Below, in pieces: positions 20,366-28,811 of a stretch of 64,000 nucleotides of DNA (positions are counted from its first letter, which is position 1; the number at the start of each line of letters is the position of its first letter). The DNA lies in assembly GCF_013403565.1 (NCBI RefSeq), contig NZ_CP058627.1:1302001-1366000 (forward strand). The letters run 5' to 3'. The stretch comes from Chitinibacter bivalviorum. Its GTDB lineage: Bacteria > Pseudomonadota > Gammaproteobacteria > Burkholderiales > Chitinibacteraceae. The position numbers and the translations under genes are program-made. Below the pieces are notes generated by a model, which worked only from the letters and a program-made list of their open reading frames with translations, had not been told where the DNA came from and searched no databases.

Positions 20366-21091
20366 TTACTCAGCAGCAGCTTCGCTAACTGCAGCAACCA
20401 AAGCTTGAGTCGCTTGGTTACGACCTTCCAGAACGGCATCAGCAAATGCACGAGCGTACAAACGAATCGCACGTGATGAGTCATCGTTACCTGGAATTAC
20501 GTAATCGATACCTTCTGGGTTGTTGTTAGTATCAACAACACCGATTACAGGGATACCGAGCTTTTTAGCTTCAACGATCGTACCAGCTTGGTAACCAGTG
20601 TCGATAACGAAAATCGCATCTGGCAAGCCGCCCATCTCATTGATACCGCCCAATGAACGCTCAAGTTTTTCAACATTGCGTTTCATGTCCAGCAATTCTT
20701 TCTTGCCGTAGCCAGTGCCTTCTGCATTTTCCAACACAGCTTTCATGTCGTTCATGCGTTTGATCGATTGCTTAACTGTTTTGTAGTTAGTCAACATACC
20801 ACCCAACCAGCGGTGATCAACGTATGGTGAATTTGCACGAGCAGCTTCTTCAGCGATGATTTCGCGAGCAGCGCGTTTAGTACCCACGAACAGTACGTTA
20901 CCTTTGTTTGCAGACAATTGACGCACGAATTTCAGTGCATCTTCAAACATTGGCAATGTTTTTTCGAGGTTGATAATGTGAATCTTGTTGCGAGCGCCGA
21001 AAATGTATTTGCCCATTTTCGGGTTCCAGTAACGGGTTTGGTGGCCGAAGTGAACACCGGCTTCCAGCATATCGCGCATGCTAACAGACAT
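20366..21091 (-). CDS. rpsB: 30S ribosomal protein S2
   Basis: 241 residues from the chosen ATG ([20 protein letters not shown]). An upstream in-frame start would add 33 unrelated residues and is rejected because GGAG lies eight bases before this ATG. Motifs: [43 protein letters not shown] and [17 protein letters not shown]. First gene of the rpsB-tsf-pyrH-frr series, with a structured leader upstream. Confidence 0.98.
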   Translation of the reverse strand: MSVSMRDMLEAGVHFGHQTRYWNPKMGKYIFGARNKIHIINLEKTLPMFEDALKFVRQLSANKGNVLFVGTKRAAREIIAEEAARANSPYVDHRWLGGMLTNYKTVKQSIKRMNDMKAVLENAEGTGYGKKELLDMKRNVEKLERSLGGINEMGGLPDAIFVIDTGYQAGTIVEAKKLGIPVIGVVDTNNNPEGIDYVIPGNDDSSRAIRLYARAFADAVLEGRNQATQALVAAVSEAAAE

Positions 21092-21207
21092 TGATTTCTC
21101 CAAAGTCTCAGGGGTTAAGGTCTTCCGCCCGTAGGAACTTAAAATCAATTTAAGCACCCTTGAGATACGGACGGGAAAATTACTGCACAAACCGTTTGTA
21201 CAGCTAG
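21092..21207 (-). promoter_or_regulatory. Structured rpsB 5' leader with pseudoknot-like pairing
   Basis: On the minus strand the leader has two interleaved long-range pairings. CCGTCCGT(A) (plus 21166-21174) pairs with (T)ACGGGCGG (plus 21125-21133), allowing one G-U. TCTCAAGGG (plus 21157-21165) pairs with CCCCTGAGA (plus 21106-21114) with one mismatch. The order A-B-A'-B' is a pseudoknot. A small CTTAAA/TTTAAG hairpin lies between. The last arm ends about four bases before the GGAG of rpsB. S2 represses rpsB-tsf through its leader in enterobacteria, so this is a candidate S2 operator (inference). Confidence 0.6.
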
Positions 21208-21213
21208 TCGGCG

Positions 21214-21243
21214 ATTATAACCGCACAAGTGACTGCAATTCAA
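21214..21243 (-). promoter_or_regulatory. Predicted sigma-70 promoter of the rpsB operon
   Basis: On the minus strand TTGAAT (-35, plus 21238-21243) and a perfect TATAAT (-10, plus 21214-21219) are separated by 18 bp. Transcription would start near 21207, giving a leader of about 115 nt before rpsB. Confidence 0.7.
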
Positions 21244-21277
21244 GTAAAACGCGCCGACTTTCTCCATACTAAACACA

Positions 21278-22087
21278 TTACTTGCACGCCATAGCGGCGC
21301 ACAAGCTGGCGATCCGCTTTTCGGTGCTACTGATTAATGCCGCATTTTGTTGTTGCTGCGCGATGAGCAGCAACAATCGATAATCTTCCAGCAGCCAATC
21401 TGGCCGGGCGAGCTGCCGATCTAGTAGCAGCCCCTGCTCCAGCTGAGTTTGCGCCGCGACAGCTTGATTTTGCGCTAGCAAACTTTGCGCGCTGAGGCGA
21501 TAAGCGTGAGCGCGCTCGGCCGCTTCACTCTCAGGTGCGCTAGCAATCACGGACTGAGCCAGTTGTTGCACCAGCCCCCAGTTTTGCTCGACCGCCGCAA
21601 TGCGTGCATTGAGATTTTTCTGTGCCCAAATCAAGCTGCATTCAGTGGGGCAAATCGCAACCGACTGATTTAGATAATCCTTAGCTTGATGGGTGTCTGG
21701 CAAAGACAATTGCGCCAGTTGAAACAGAGCTTGTGCCTGCGCAGTTGCGCCAAACAGCGGCTCGTTCTGCATCGGTAACAAAACCTCTTTCGCCGCGTTC
21801 ACATCACCCAGCCGCCGCTCCGTCTGAGCTAGCCCGAGGCGAGCCATCCCCTGCCCATTCCAATCATCAAGCGCCTGATAGAGTTGCAGAGTCTGACGCC
21901 ACAGCAGTTGCGCATTATCCAGATCATTGCGATGTATTGCCTGCAATGCTTTGCTATGTGTTGATTGCACATCTATACGCAAAGGGGGTATTGGCTGTTT
22001 AGCAGGGCTAACACAGCCCACCAAGGCAGCGACAACAATTGCAACGCACATTTGCTTGCCGATGTGGCGGTTTATATCATTCATCAT
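21278..22087 (-). CDS. TPR-like lipoprotein of the MCE operon
   Basis: 269 residues. A lipoprotein signal with lipobox LVGC places the acylated Cys at residue 25. The rest is helical and Ala/Leu/Gln-rich with tetratricopeptide-like pairs (RNDLDNAQLLWRQTLQLYQA, LGDVNAAKEVL, QNQAVAAQTQLEQG). The start overlaps the mlaD-type stop by 4 nt, making it the last gene of the operon. MCE operons often end with a lipoprotein (PqiC-like), but this sequence looks like a TPR protein rather than PqiC. Its partner is unknown. Confidence 0.8.
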   Translation of the reverse strand: MMNDINRHIGKQMCVAIVVAALVGCVSPAKQPIPPLRIDVQSTHSKALQAIHRNDLDNAQLLWRQTLQLYQALDDWNGQGMARLGLAQTERRLGDVNAAKEVLLPMQNEPLFGATAQAQALFQLAQLSLPDTHQAKDYLNQSVAICPTECSLIWAQKNLNARIAAVEQNWGLVQQLAQSVIASAPESEAAERAHAYRLSAQSLLAQNQAVAAQTQLEQGLLLDRQLARPDWLLEDYRLLLLIAQQQQNAALISSTEKRIASLCAAMACK

Positions 22088-23058
22088 CGACTCTCCGCGG
22101 TGGGGGCAAGCAAAGCAGGCGTGCTAAAGGCGCGACTCAATGGCCAAGTTTGTTGCAGCCCCTCGAGCGTTTGATCGCCACGTTGAATCAAAGCATCGCT
22201 ATCACGAATCAAACCGGGAATATAGGGCGCTGATTTCTCGACCGTTTTGCGAGTCATATGCATCGCGGCGCTGGCATCATTGCTCAAAGCCTGCACACTC
22301 ACCATCGTCGAAGCGGCCCCCGCGAATAAATGCGGCAGTTGTTTTGCCACTTCACTGGCAATGACATCCGCTCGATTGAGCAATTTATCAGCACTCGCCA
22401 AAGTAGCGCGCCCTTCCTGATCCAACAAACCATCGGCACGCAATAGCACTTGATCAACCTTCTCGCGTGTCTGCCTCACTTCGGCGGTCAATTGCTGCAC
22501 ATTGGTCAGCGTTTGGCGGATATCCCCTTTTGGATCGTTCAGGTAATCCAATGTTTGCTGGATTGAGTCAAAAATTGGCACCGTGCGATTGCGTAAATCC
22601 ACGGCAATGTCAGCTAAACCCATGGCGGGGACAAAAGACAAAGTACCGCCTTCGGCCAATTCTTTACCAGTTTTAGTGCCGCCAGAAATCTCGATAAAAT
22701 GGTCGCCAATGACGCCTTCCTGCTGCAAGATGGCGATGGAATCGCTCTTCACCCACTTCATATATTGCTGTTCAATTAATAAATCGACATCCACCATGCC
22801 GGGGCCATCAAGCGCCACTTCATCGACAACACCAATACGAAAGCCAGACAAACGCACTTGCATACCCGGCACCAGCCCAGCGCCGCTTTCGGCGATGAAA
22901 TGCACGCGCGTTTTACTATTAAATAGCCCTTGCCGCTCGGCCAAAACCAAGACCAAGATCACAATAATCAGCCCGATCACGCTGGCAAACAATCCAACCC
23001 GCCAGCCTAATAACTGAAAACGCGGGTCGATGTCTTTGAGAAATTGATGCTGCTTCAT
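22084..23058 (-). CDS. MCE-family (MlaD-like) lipid-binding protein
   Basis: 324 residues. A short cytoplasmic N-terminus, one membrane helix (about 21-41) and one MCE domain (about 45-125; VHFIAESGAGLVPGMQVRLS, GFRIGVVDEVALD, GVIGDHFIEISGG). A long helical C-terminal region follows (about 150-300; DIRQTLTNVQQLTAEVRQTR). MCE proteins form hexameric rings that carry lipids between membranes. The start overlaps the degenerate ATPase stop by 4 nt. Confidence 0.9.
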   Translation of the reverse strand: MKQHQFLKDIDPRFQLLGWRVGLFASVIGLIIVILVLVLAERQGLFNSKTRVHFIAESGAGLVPGMQVRLSGFRIGVVDEVALDGPGMVDVDLLIEQQYMKWVKSDSIAILQQEGVIGDHFIEISGGTKTGKELAEGGTLSFVPAMGLADIAVDLRNRTVPIFDSIQQTLDYLNDPKGDIRQTLTNVQQLTAEVRQTREKVDQVLLRADGLLDQEGRATLASADKLLNRADVIASEVAKQLPHLFAGAASTMVSVQALSNDASAAMHMTRKTVEKSAPYIPGLIRDSDALIQRGDQTLEGLQQTWPLSRAFSTPALLAPTAESR

Positions 23059-23651
23059 AACGATGCGATTTCGCCTTGCACTTCTGTGAATAGTTTAACT
23101 GGAGTATAGCCCTCGGGGGCATGTTCAGAGCACAACACAATGACATACTCCAAGCCAGTATAATAATCGAATACCTGTGACAACAAAGACTGCCTCACTC
23201 TGGATTGCTGCAACCAAACCAACCACTCCTCATCGAGGATTAAATACTTAGGATGTTGCAATAAGGCACGCAATAGTGCTGCTACCCGGCGATGGGTGAT
23301 ATCCAGTTGGGCCGGTAAAAGCGTCAAATTATGACTAAATAAAGCTTGGTCAAACTCAAATGGACGCAAAAAATCCTGCAAGCGCAAATCCAGATCAGCC
23401 AGCGACTCGCCCGAGTGATACCACGAGGGCAAGACGATGTTTTCCCAAACCCGCAAATTACTAATAAACACCGGCTTGGCTTCCAAAATACCCAAAGCGC
23501 CATCGGCCTGCGCATGAATCCGCTGCGCTAACTCATCGATTACCGCCTTGCTGAGATCTTCATCATCGATCAGCAAAGCATAGCGTCCTGCCGCTGAACA
23601 CGGATCAGGGGAAAATTGCCAACGACTGGCATGAGGAAACAGAGATTTCAC
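23055..23651 (-). CDS. Degenerate ABC ATPase-like subunit of the MCE system (no Walker A)
   Basis: 198 residues, against about 250-270 for MlaF. The position between MlaE-type and MlaD-type genes identifies it as the ATPase slot. Visible landmarks: PVFISNLRVWENIVLPSWYH matches the segment after the Q-loop, but the Q-loop Gln is not preserved. Walker B is kept as YLILDEEW. The signature is replaced by LPAQLDITHRRVAALLRALL, and the D-loop and switch His are unclear. No GxxGxGK[ST] is found: the N-terminal 50 residues hold only AAGRYALLIDD. It probably cannot bind or hydrolyse ATP normally. The reading frame is intact and overlaps the next gene, so it is not simply a broken pseudogene. Confidence 0.75.
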   Translation of the reverse strand: MKSLFPHASRWQFSPDPCSAAGRYALLIDDEDLSKAVIDELAQRIHAQADGALGILEAKPVFISNLRVWENIVLPSWYHSGESLADLDLRLQDFLRPFEFDQALFSHNLTLLPAQLDITHRRVAALLRALLQHPKYLILDEEWLVWLQQSRVRQSLLSQVFDYYTGLEYVIVLCSEHAPEGYTPVKLFTEVQGEIASL

Positions 23652-23655
23652 GCGC

Positions 23656-24369
23656 TTACCTTACAATTGCCCAGATTAAATCGAGCGCAAACAGTGCAAA
23701 CAAACCACGCATCACCGCGCGCGAAGCTGATTTGGGTATCTCAGTGGCGCTCAATTGCACATTAAGCCCGGAATGACACGCCAAAATACCGCCCGCCAGA
23801 CCAAAACTGGCCGCTTTTGCCAAACACAGCAGCACATCATTCATGCGCAACACGCGTTCAATCGCCAAAACTTGATAACTCGCATCCCAGCCCGCAATAA
23901 ATATCACCCCACCTAACATCGCGCCGAGCGCCATACACGCAGTCAGCAAAACAGCAGAACTCATCATACCCAACACGCGCGGCAAGACCAGATAACTCAC
24001 AATCGAAATATTCATCCGCTCCAATTCGCGCACTTCACCGGTTACTCGCATTGAAGCCATTTCAATCGCAATGGCGGACGCCGAGCGCGCCATCACAATC
24101 AACACCGTCAATAAGGGGGCCAACTCGCCAAACGTCAAAGAAGCCAACAAGCGCATTGCATTATCTCGACTTTGGCCGTATTGATCGTGCAATTGGGTAA
24201 CGACAATGCCACCCAGCGCAAAGCCGATAAAAAACATCAGCCAAGCGGCTTCATTCGCGGTGAAATACACTTGCTTGAGGTAAACACGGCGCACTGGCGC
24301 ACGCGCAAAACCCGAAAAAGCGTGTAAATATGTTTGAAACCATCTTTTCAAATCGAAAAGCCCACCCAT
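23656..24369 (-). CDS. MlaE-family ABC permease
   Basis: 237 residues. An N-terminal interface helix (about 1-30) is followed by about five membrane segments (AAWLMFFIGFALGGIVVTQL, LLTVLIVMARSASAIAIEMA, LVLPRVLGMMSSAVLLTACM, SFGLAGGILACHSGL, a C-terminal LFALFALDLIWAIV). The EMASMRVTGEVRELERMNI segment is the coupling helix region of the family (usually E-x-GTM-x-V-x-E-Q-x-DAL). First gene of a four-gene operon; the next gene starts 4 nt downstream. Confidence 0.9.
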   Translation of the reverse strand: MGGLFDLKRWFQTYLHAFSGFARAPVRRVYLKQVYFTANEAAWLMFFIGFALGGIVVTQLHDQYGQSRDNAMRLLASLTFGELAPLLTVLIVMARSASAIAIEMASMRVTGEVRELERMNISIVSYLVLPRVLGMMSSAVLLTACMALGAMLGGVIFIAGWDASYQVLAIERVLRMNDVLLCLAKAASFGLAGGILACHSGLNVQLSATEIPKSASRAVMRGLFALFALDLIWAIVR

Positions 24370-24402
24370 CTAATCAGAATAAATCGGCCAAGTGCCGATA
24401 TT

Positions 24403-24419
24403 GCGATAGCAACTATCGC
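24403..24419. repeat. Short hairpin in the mlaE-trxB divergent gap
   Basis: GCGATAG-CAA-CTATCGC forms a 7-bp stem, and CGATAGCAA is repeated at 24422-24430. It lies between the divergent mlaE-type and trxB genes, in a 163-nt gap that must also hold both promoters. A repressor-binding site is possible; nothing identifies the regulator. Confidence 0.35.
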
Positions 24420-24520
24420 CACGATAGCAACAAACGAATAGAACGTCACCGCACAAAGCCTTAAACTAGCGGCATTCTTGCCTTTGTAGCAAATTTGAGC
24501 ATTACGTTTACTCACAATAA

Positions 24521-25486
<966 letters not shown>

Positions 25487-25794
25487 TATTTAGCGGGTAT
25501 ACAGCATAAAACTTTGCTAGATAAGCCCTACAGCAATATACCCACAAAGCCTGTGTAGATTTAATCGCTACACAGGCTTTTTTATTTGCGTAAAAAACTC
25601 AAGCAACAAGCACCGAATTGGTGCACCGCACCACACTGACCGAAAGCTTTCGCGACATCTGTTGCATAGATTCAATATTCGATAAAAAATGGTGTCTTGT
25701 CTTCAAATTGACATACATAATTGACATGCTTGCTGGGCTGTACTCGGGGCTACAAAGCCAAGAATTACTGGTTTAACCTTTATGAGGAATCACC
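25487..25794. other. 308-nt gap between trxB and the small orphan gene
   Basis: The gap holds, in order: a GGGTATA/TATACCC inverted repeat (25495-25543), the trxB terminator, a GCACC-GAATT-GGTGC hairpin (25610-25624), a perfect 12-bp palindrome CGAAAGCTTTCG (25641-25652) and a direct repeat of AATTGACAT (25706-25714, 25719-25727). TTGACA occurs twice in that repeat, but neither copy has a good -10 at 16-18 bp, so I do not call a promoter. Confidence 0.6.
25546..25583 (+). terminator. Intrinsic terminator of trxB
   Basis: A 13-bp perfect stem AAAGCCTGTGTAG (25546-25558) / CTACACAGGCTTT (25568-25580) followed by more T. It lies 60 nt after the trxB stop. Confidence 0.92.
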
Positions 25795-25986
25795 ATGTCT
25801 CTGCCGTCTACGTTCAAAACCTCTCGTCAACGCCGCTCGCTGGAAGAAGCACAACGCAATATGGAAATTGCAGTGATGGGCACGTATCGAAAACAATTTG
25901 AAACCAAACGCCAGATCCGCAACGCTTTGGCAGACCTTGCAGCGGAAAGAGCCGAAAAATCGCTTGATTATCTTGAGCAACTATAA
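25795..25986 (+). CDS. Small charged helical protein of unknown function
   Basis: 63 residues, not recognised. It is rich in Arg, Glu, Ala and Gln and predicted almost wholly alpha-helical (RSLEEAQRNMEIAVMGTY, RNALADLAAERAEKSLDYL). There is no signal peptide, membrane helix or Cys. A good ribosome-binding site (TGAGGA, nine bases before the ATG) and a strong terminator immediately after the stop support a real single-gene unit. It stands alone between trxB and the hox genes. Confidence 0.75.
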   Translation: MSLPSTFKTSRQRRSLEEAQRNMEIAVMGTYRKQFETKRQIRNALADLAAERAEKSLDYLEQL

Positions 25987-26000
25987 AAAACACCCCGTTT

Positions 26001-26030
26001 AAAACCCCTTTGCAGCCAAAGGGGTTTTTT
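26001..26030 (+). terminator. Intrinsic terminator after the small orphan gene
   Basis: A 12-bp perfect stem AAAACCCCTTTG / CAAAGGGGTTTT with loop CAGC, ending in six T (26025-26030). It starts 14 nt after the stop codon. Confidence 0.93.
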
Positions 26031-26223
26031 ATTGCCTGACACATTCTCAAACGTGCTCGATTGATTAGTCGCGTCACCAAGCCAATTTTGCACATTCCCT
26101 TTACCTGCACCTCTTTCTAAAGCCTAGCCGTGCATCTGCTTGAGCGCCGTTGCCGCTTCCTATCCAGCCAGCGGCCAACTAAAACAAAGTATTGACTCTG
26201 GCTTACGCCAAGTGGATACATCT

Positions 26224-28077
26224 ATGCAAGCGGCTATCAATTATCAGCGCATCAACACCCTGCTCGATGCACATCAACGCAATCCGCTCCAGCTAGTACA
26301 AATCCTGATCGCCATACAACATGAATATGGCGGCATTCCTGCGGCATTGCGGGATTACATCGCCAAAGCCCTGAATGTACCCCTCACCCAAGTGCATGGC
26401 GTGGTCGAGTTTTATCATTTTTTATCGACTGCGCGCCTTGGTAAATACCGCATTTATGTCTCGGACAACATCACCGATCGCATGCTGGGCAATGAAGCCA
26501 TCATGCAAACGCTACTTACCGAGCTTGCCGTTGAGCGCAGCAAGCCGCGCACCGATGGCCGTGTTTTTGTAGATTACACCTCGTGTACCGGCCTGTGCGA
26601 TCAAGGCCCTGCCCTGCTCATCAATGGCCGCCCAATTACCCGCTTAAACACCGAGCTGGCCAAGGCCATCGCTCAAAAGATTAACGCCGATCAGCCGCTC
26701 GATAGCTGGCCATCGAATTGGTTTCAGGTGGAAGAATCATTGCGCGTCGCCGGCCCCGTGTTAGCCAGTCGCATCGAGCCGGGTCGCGCATTGCAGGCGG
26801 CACTGGCCATGGGCCCAGAGCGTTTCTTGAAACAAGTCGATTTATCAGGGCTGCGCGGGCGCGGTGGCGCAGGTTTTCGTACCGCGCTCAAATGGCGGGT
26901 CAGTCGCGATGCGCCGGGCAAAGCGCATTATGTGATTTGCAATGCGGATGAAGGCGAACCCGGTACGTTTAAAGACCGCACGCTGTTGACTCGATTTGCC
27001 GACGCGGTGTTTGAAGGCATGACTTTGGGCGCCTACGTCATCGGCGCGCAACAAGGCTTTTTGTATTTACGCGCCGAATATGCTTTTTTATATCCGCATC
27101 TAGTCGCCACCCTCGCGCGCCGCCGCGCCGAGCGGCTACTGGGCAAGGGCATTTTGGGGCAGGATTTTGATTTTGACATCGACATTCATTTGGGTGCTGG
27201 CGCATATGTAGCAGGTGAGGAAAGCGCGCTGATCGAATCATTAGAAGGCAAACGCGCCGTGCCGCGCACGCGGCCACCTTATACCGCAACACACGGTTAT
27301 CTCAATCAACCCAGTATTTGCAATAACGTCGAGACCTATGTCAAAACAGCGCTGATTGCGATACATGGCGCTAGCTGGTTTCTGGAAAGCGGGACCCGCC
27401 ATTCGCCTGGCACCAAACTGCTATCTGTTAGCGGCGATGTAGCACGCCCCGGTATTTATGAATACCCATTTGGGGTATCAGTCCAGACGATCCTCGATGC
27501 TAGCGGAGCGAGCAATACCCAGGCAGTGCAAGTAGGTGGGCCTTCGGGTACTTGCATTACACCCATTGAGTTTTCGCGCAGTATCAGCTTTGAAGACTTA
27601 TCAACGGGTGGCTCATTCATGGTGTTTAACCAAAGCCGCGATATGTTGCGCGTGGTACAAAACTTCACGCACTTTTTTGCTGGAGAATCCTGCGGCTTTT
27701 GCTCGCCCTGCCGCATTGGCACGCAACTCCTTAAGCAATCCATCGACAAGATAGTCAGCGGCAGTGCCACCACACGCGAATTGAGTGACATCGCTGAAAC
27801 CGCCAACTGCATCAAAACCATGAGTCATTGCGGACTAGGGCAAACGGCGGCCAATCCCCTGCTCGATACCTTGAAACGAATGCGACCAATCTATGAGGCG
27901 CGTCTCACCTCGCTCGATTTTGTCCCCGGTTTTGATCTCGATGGCGCGCTAGTCACTGCGCGCCAACTCAGCCAGCGCAACGACGCTCAAGCTCATCTGG
28001 GGCAAATCTGTGATGAGAATGGCTGCTTAATCAATACGAGCTCGGATCAATCGCCATCCAGAGGGCCGACATCATGA
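26224..28077 (+). CDS. hoxF: NAD-reducing hydrogenase diaphorase subunit HoxF
   Basis: Carries FMN and the NAD(H) site of the bidirectional [NiFe] hydrogenase. It has 617 residues from this ATG (MQAAINYQRINTLLDAHQRN), which matches the family N-terminus; in-frame TTG at 26140 and GTG at 26212 are also open and no start has a strong ribosome-binding site. The N-terminal NuoE-like part (about 1-160) keeps CTGLC but lacks the first Cys pair (VSDNITDRML). The NuoF-like part has LRGRGGAGFRTALKW (NADH), CNADEGEPGTFKDR (FMN) and the 4Fe-4S ligands ESCGFCSPCRIGT plus a later Cys. The end overlaps hoxU by 4 nt. Confidence 0.93.
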   Translation: MQAAINYQRINTLLDAHQRNPLQLVQILIAIQHEYGGIPAALRDYIAKALNVPLTQVHGVVEFYHFLSTARLGKYRIYVSDNITDRMLGNEAIMQTLLTELAVERSKPRTDGRVFVDYTSCTGLCDQGPALLINGRPITRLNTELAKAIAQKINADQPLDSWPSNWFQVEESLRVAGPVLASRIEPGRALQAALAMGPERFLKQVDLSGLRGRGGAGFRTALKWRVSRDAPGKAHYVICNADEGEPGTFKDRTLLTRFADAVFEGMTLGAYVIGAQQGFLYLRAEYAFLYPHLVATLARRRAERLLGKGILGQDFDFDIDIHLGAGAYVAGEESALIESLEGKRAVPRTRPPYTATHGYLNQPSICNNVETYVKTALIAIHGASWFLESGTRHSPGTKLLSVSGDVARPGIYEYPFGVSVQTILDASGASNTQAVQVGGPSGTCITPIEFSRSISFEDLSTGGSFMVFNQSRDMLRVVQNFTHFFAGESCGFCSPCRIGTQLLKQSIDKIVSGSATTRELSDIAETANCIKTMSHCGLGQTAANPLLDTLKRMRPIYEARLTSLDFVPGFDLDGALVTARQLSQRNDAQAHLGQICDENGCLINTSSDQSPSRGPTS

Positions 28078-28811
28078 ATGGCAATGACTTTACCTTTGTA
28101 CTTGATGGCGAAAATATCCGCTTTGAACCGGGCCAAACCATTATGGAAGCCGCATCACAGGCTGGCGCCTATATCCCGCACCTATGCTACCACCCTGAAT
28201 ATCGCCCGCGCGGCAGTTGCAAGCTGTGTACCGTCAAAATCAACGGTCATTTTGGCACTGCTTGCACCTTGCCAGTCCAACCCGGTATGCAGGTCGAAAA
28301 CGATACGGATGAGCTCAATCTGATGCGTCGGCGCGTAGTACAGATGCTGTTTATCGAAGGCAATCATTACTGCCCATTTTGTGAAAAAAGTGGCAACTGC
28401 CAATTGCAGGCTCTGGCTTATCACGTCGGCATGCAGGACTCTCACTTCCCGCATTTTTTCTCTTTGCGTCAGATCGATGCCTCCCACCCCGAGATGTTGC
28501 TCGATCGAGATCGCTGTATTCAATGCGAACTTTGCGTGCGCGCCAGTCGCGAAACCGATAAAAAGTCCATTTTTGGCCTCGCCGGCCGCAGCACCAGCAC
28601 GAATTTGGTGATAAATAGTGAATCTGGCCTGCTGGGGGACACGGATTTCAGCATTCATGATTTTGCCGCGCATATTTGCCCAACAGGGGCATTAATACCT
28701 AAGCGTGAAGGCTATCCAATCCCGATTGGCGAGCGCCTTTACGATCATCAAGACATCAGCGCCGTGGGGCATCTACATCCCAATGCAGCGCAGCGCGGAG
28801 AAAGCAAATGA
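28074..28811 (+). CDS. hoxU: NAD-reducing hydrogenase diaphorase subunit HoxU
   Basis: Electron-relay subunit related to the N-terminus of NuoG, 245 residues. A 2Fe-2S ferredoxin domain uses Cys38, Cys49, Cys52 and Cys64. A His/Cys-ligated 4Fe-4S site follows (His98, Cys100, Cys103, Cys109). A further 4Fe-4S site has Cys148, Cys151, Cys154 and Cys202. It connects HoxF to the hydrogenase module HoxYH. Overlaps both hoxF and hoxY by 4 nt (ATGA), suggesting translational coupling. Confidence 0.94.
   Translation: MNGNDFTFVLDGENIRFEPGQTIMEAASQAGAYIPHLCYHPEYRPRGSCKLCTVKINGHFGTACTLPVQPGMQVENDTDELNLMRRRVVQMLFIEGNHYCPFCEKSGNCQLQALAYHVGMQDSHFPHFFSLRQIDASHPEMLLDRDRCIQCELCVRASRETDKKSIFGLAGRSTSTNLVINSESGLLGDTDFSIHDFAAHICPTGALIPKREGYPIPIGERLYDHQDISAVGHLHPNAAQRGESK

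Noticed and set aside
20366..21190. Longer rpsB start at 21190
   Set aside because: The extra 33 residues cover the structured leader and lack conservation with S2; GGAG fits the ATG at 21091.
23055..23651. Degenerate ATPase gene as a simple pseudogene
   Set aside because: The frame is uninterrupted, has precise 4-nt spacing and overlap with its neighbours, and keeps several family landmarks, so it is treated as a functional divergent protein.
25708..25740. Sigma-70 promoter at the twin TTGACA upstream of the small gene
   Set aside because: Neither copy has a -10-like hexamer at 16-18 bp.
26041..26139. Sigma-54 promoter upstream of hoxF
   Set aside because: AATTTTGCACA resembles a -12 element, but no GG at -24 is found at the needed spacing.
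26140..26223. TTG start for hoxF 28 codons upstream
   Set aside because: No ribosome-binding site, and the added residues are low in family character. The ATG at 26224 matches the expected N-terminus, but the choice is not certain.
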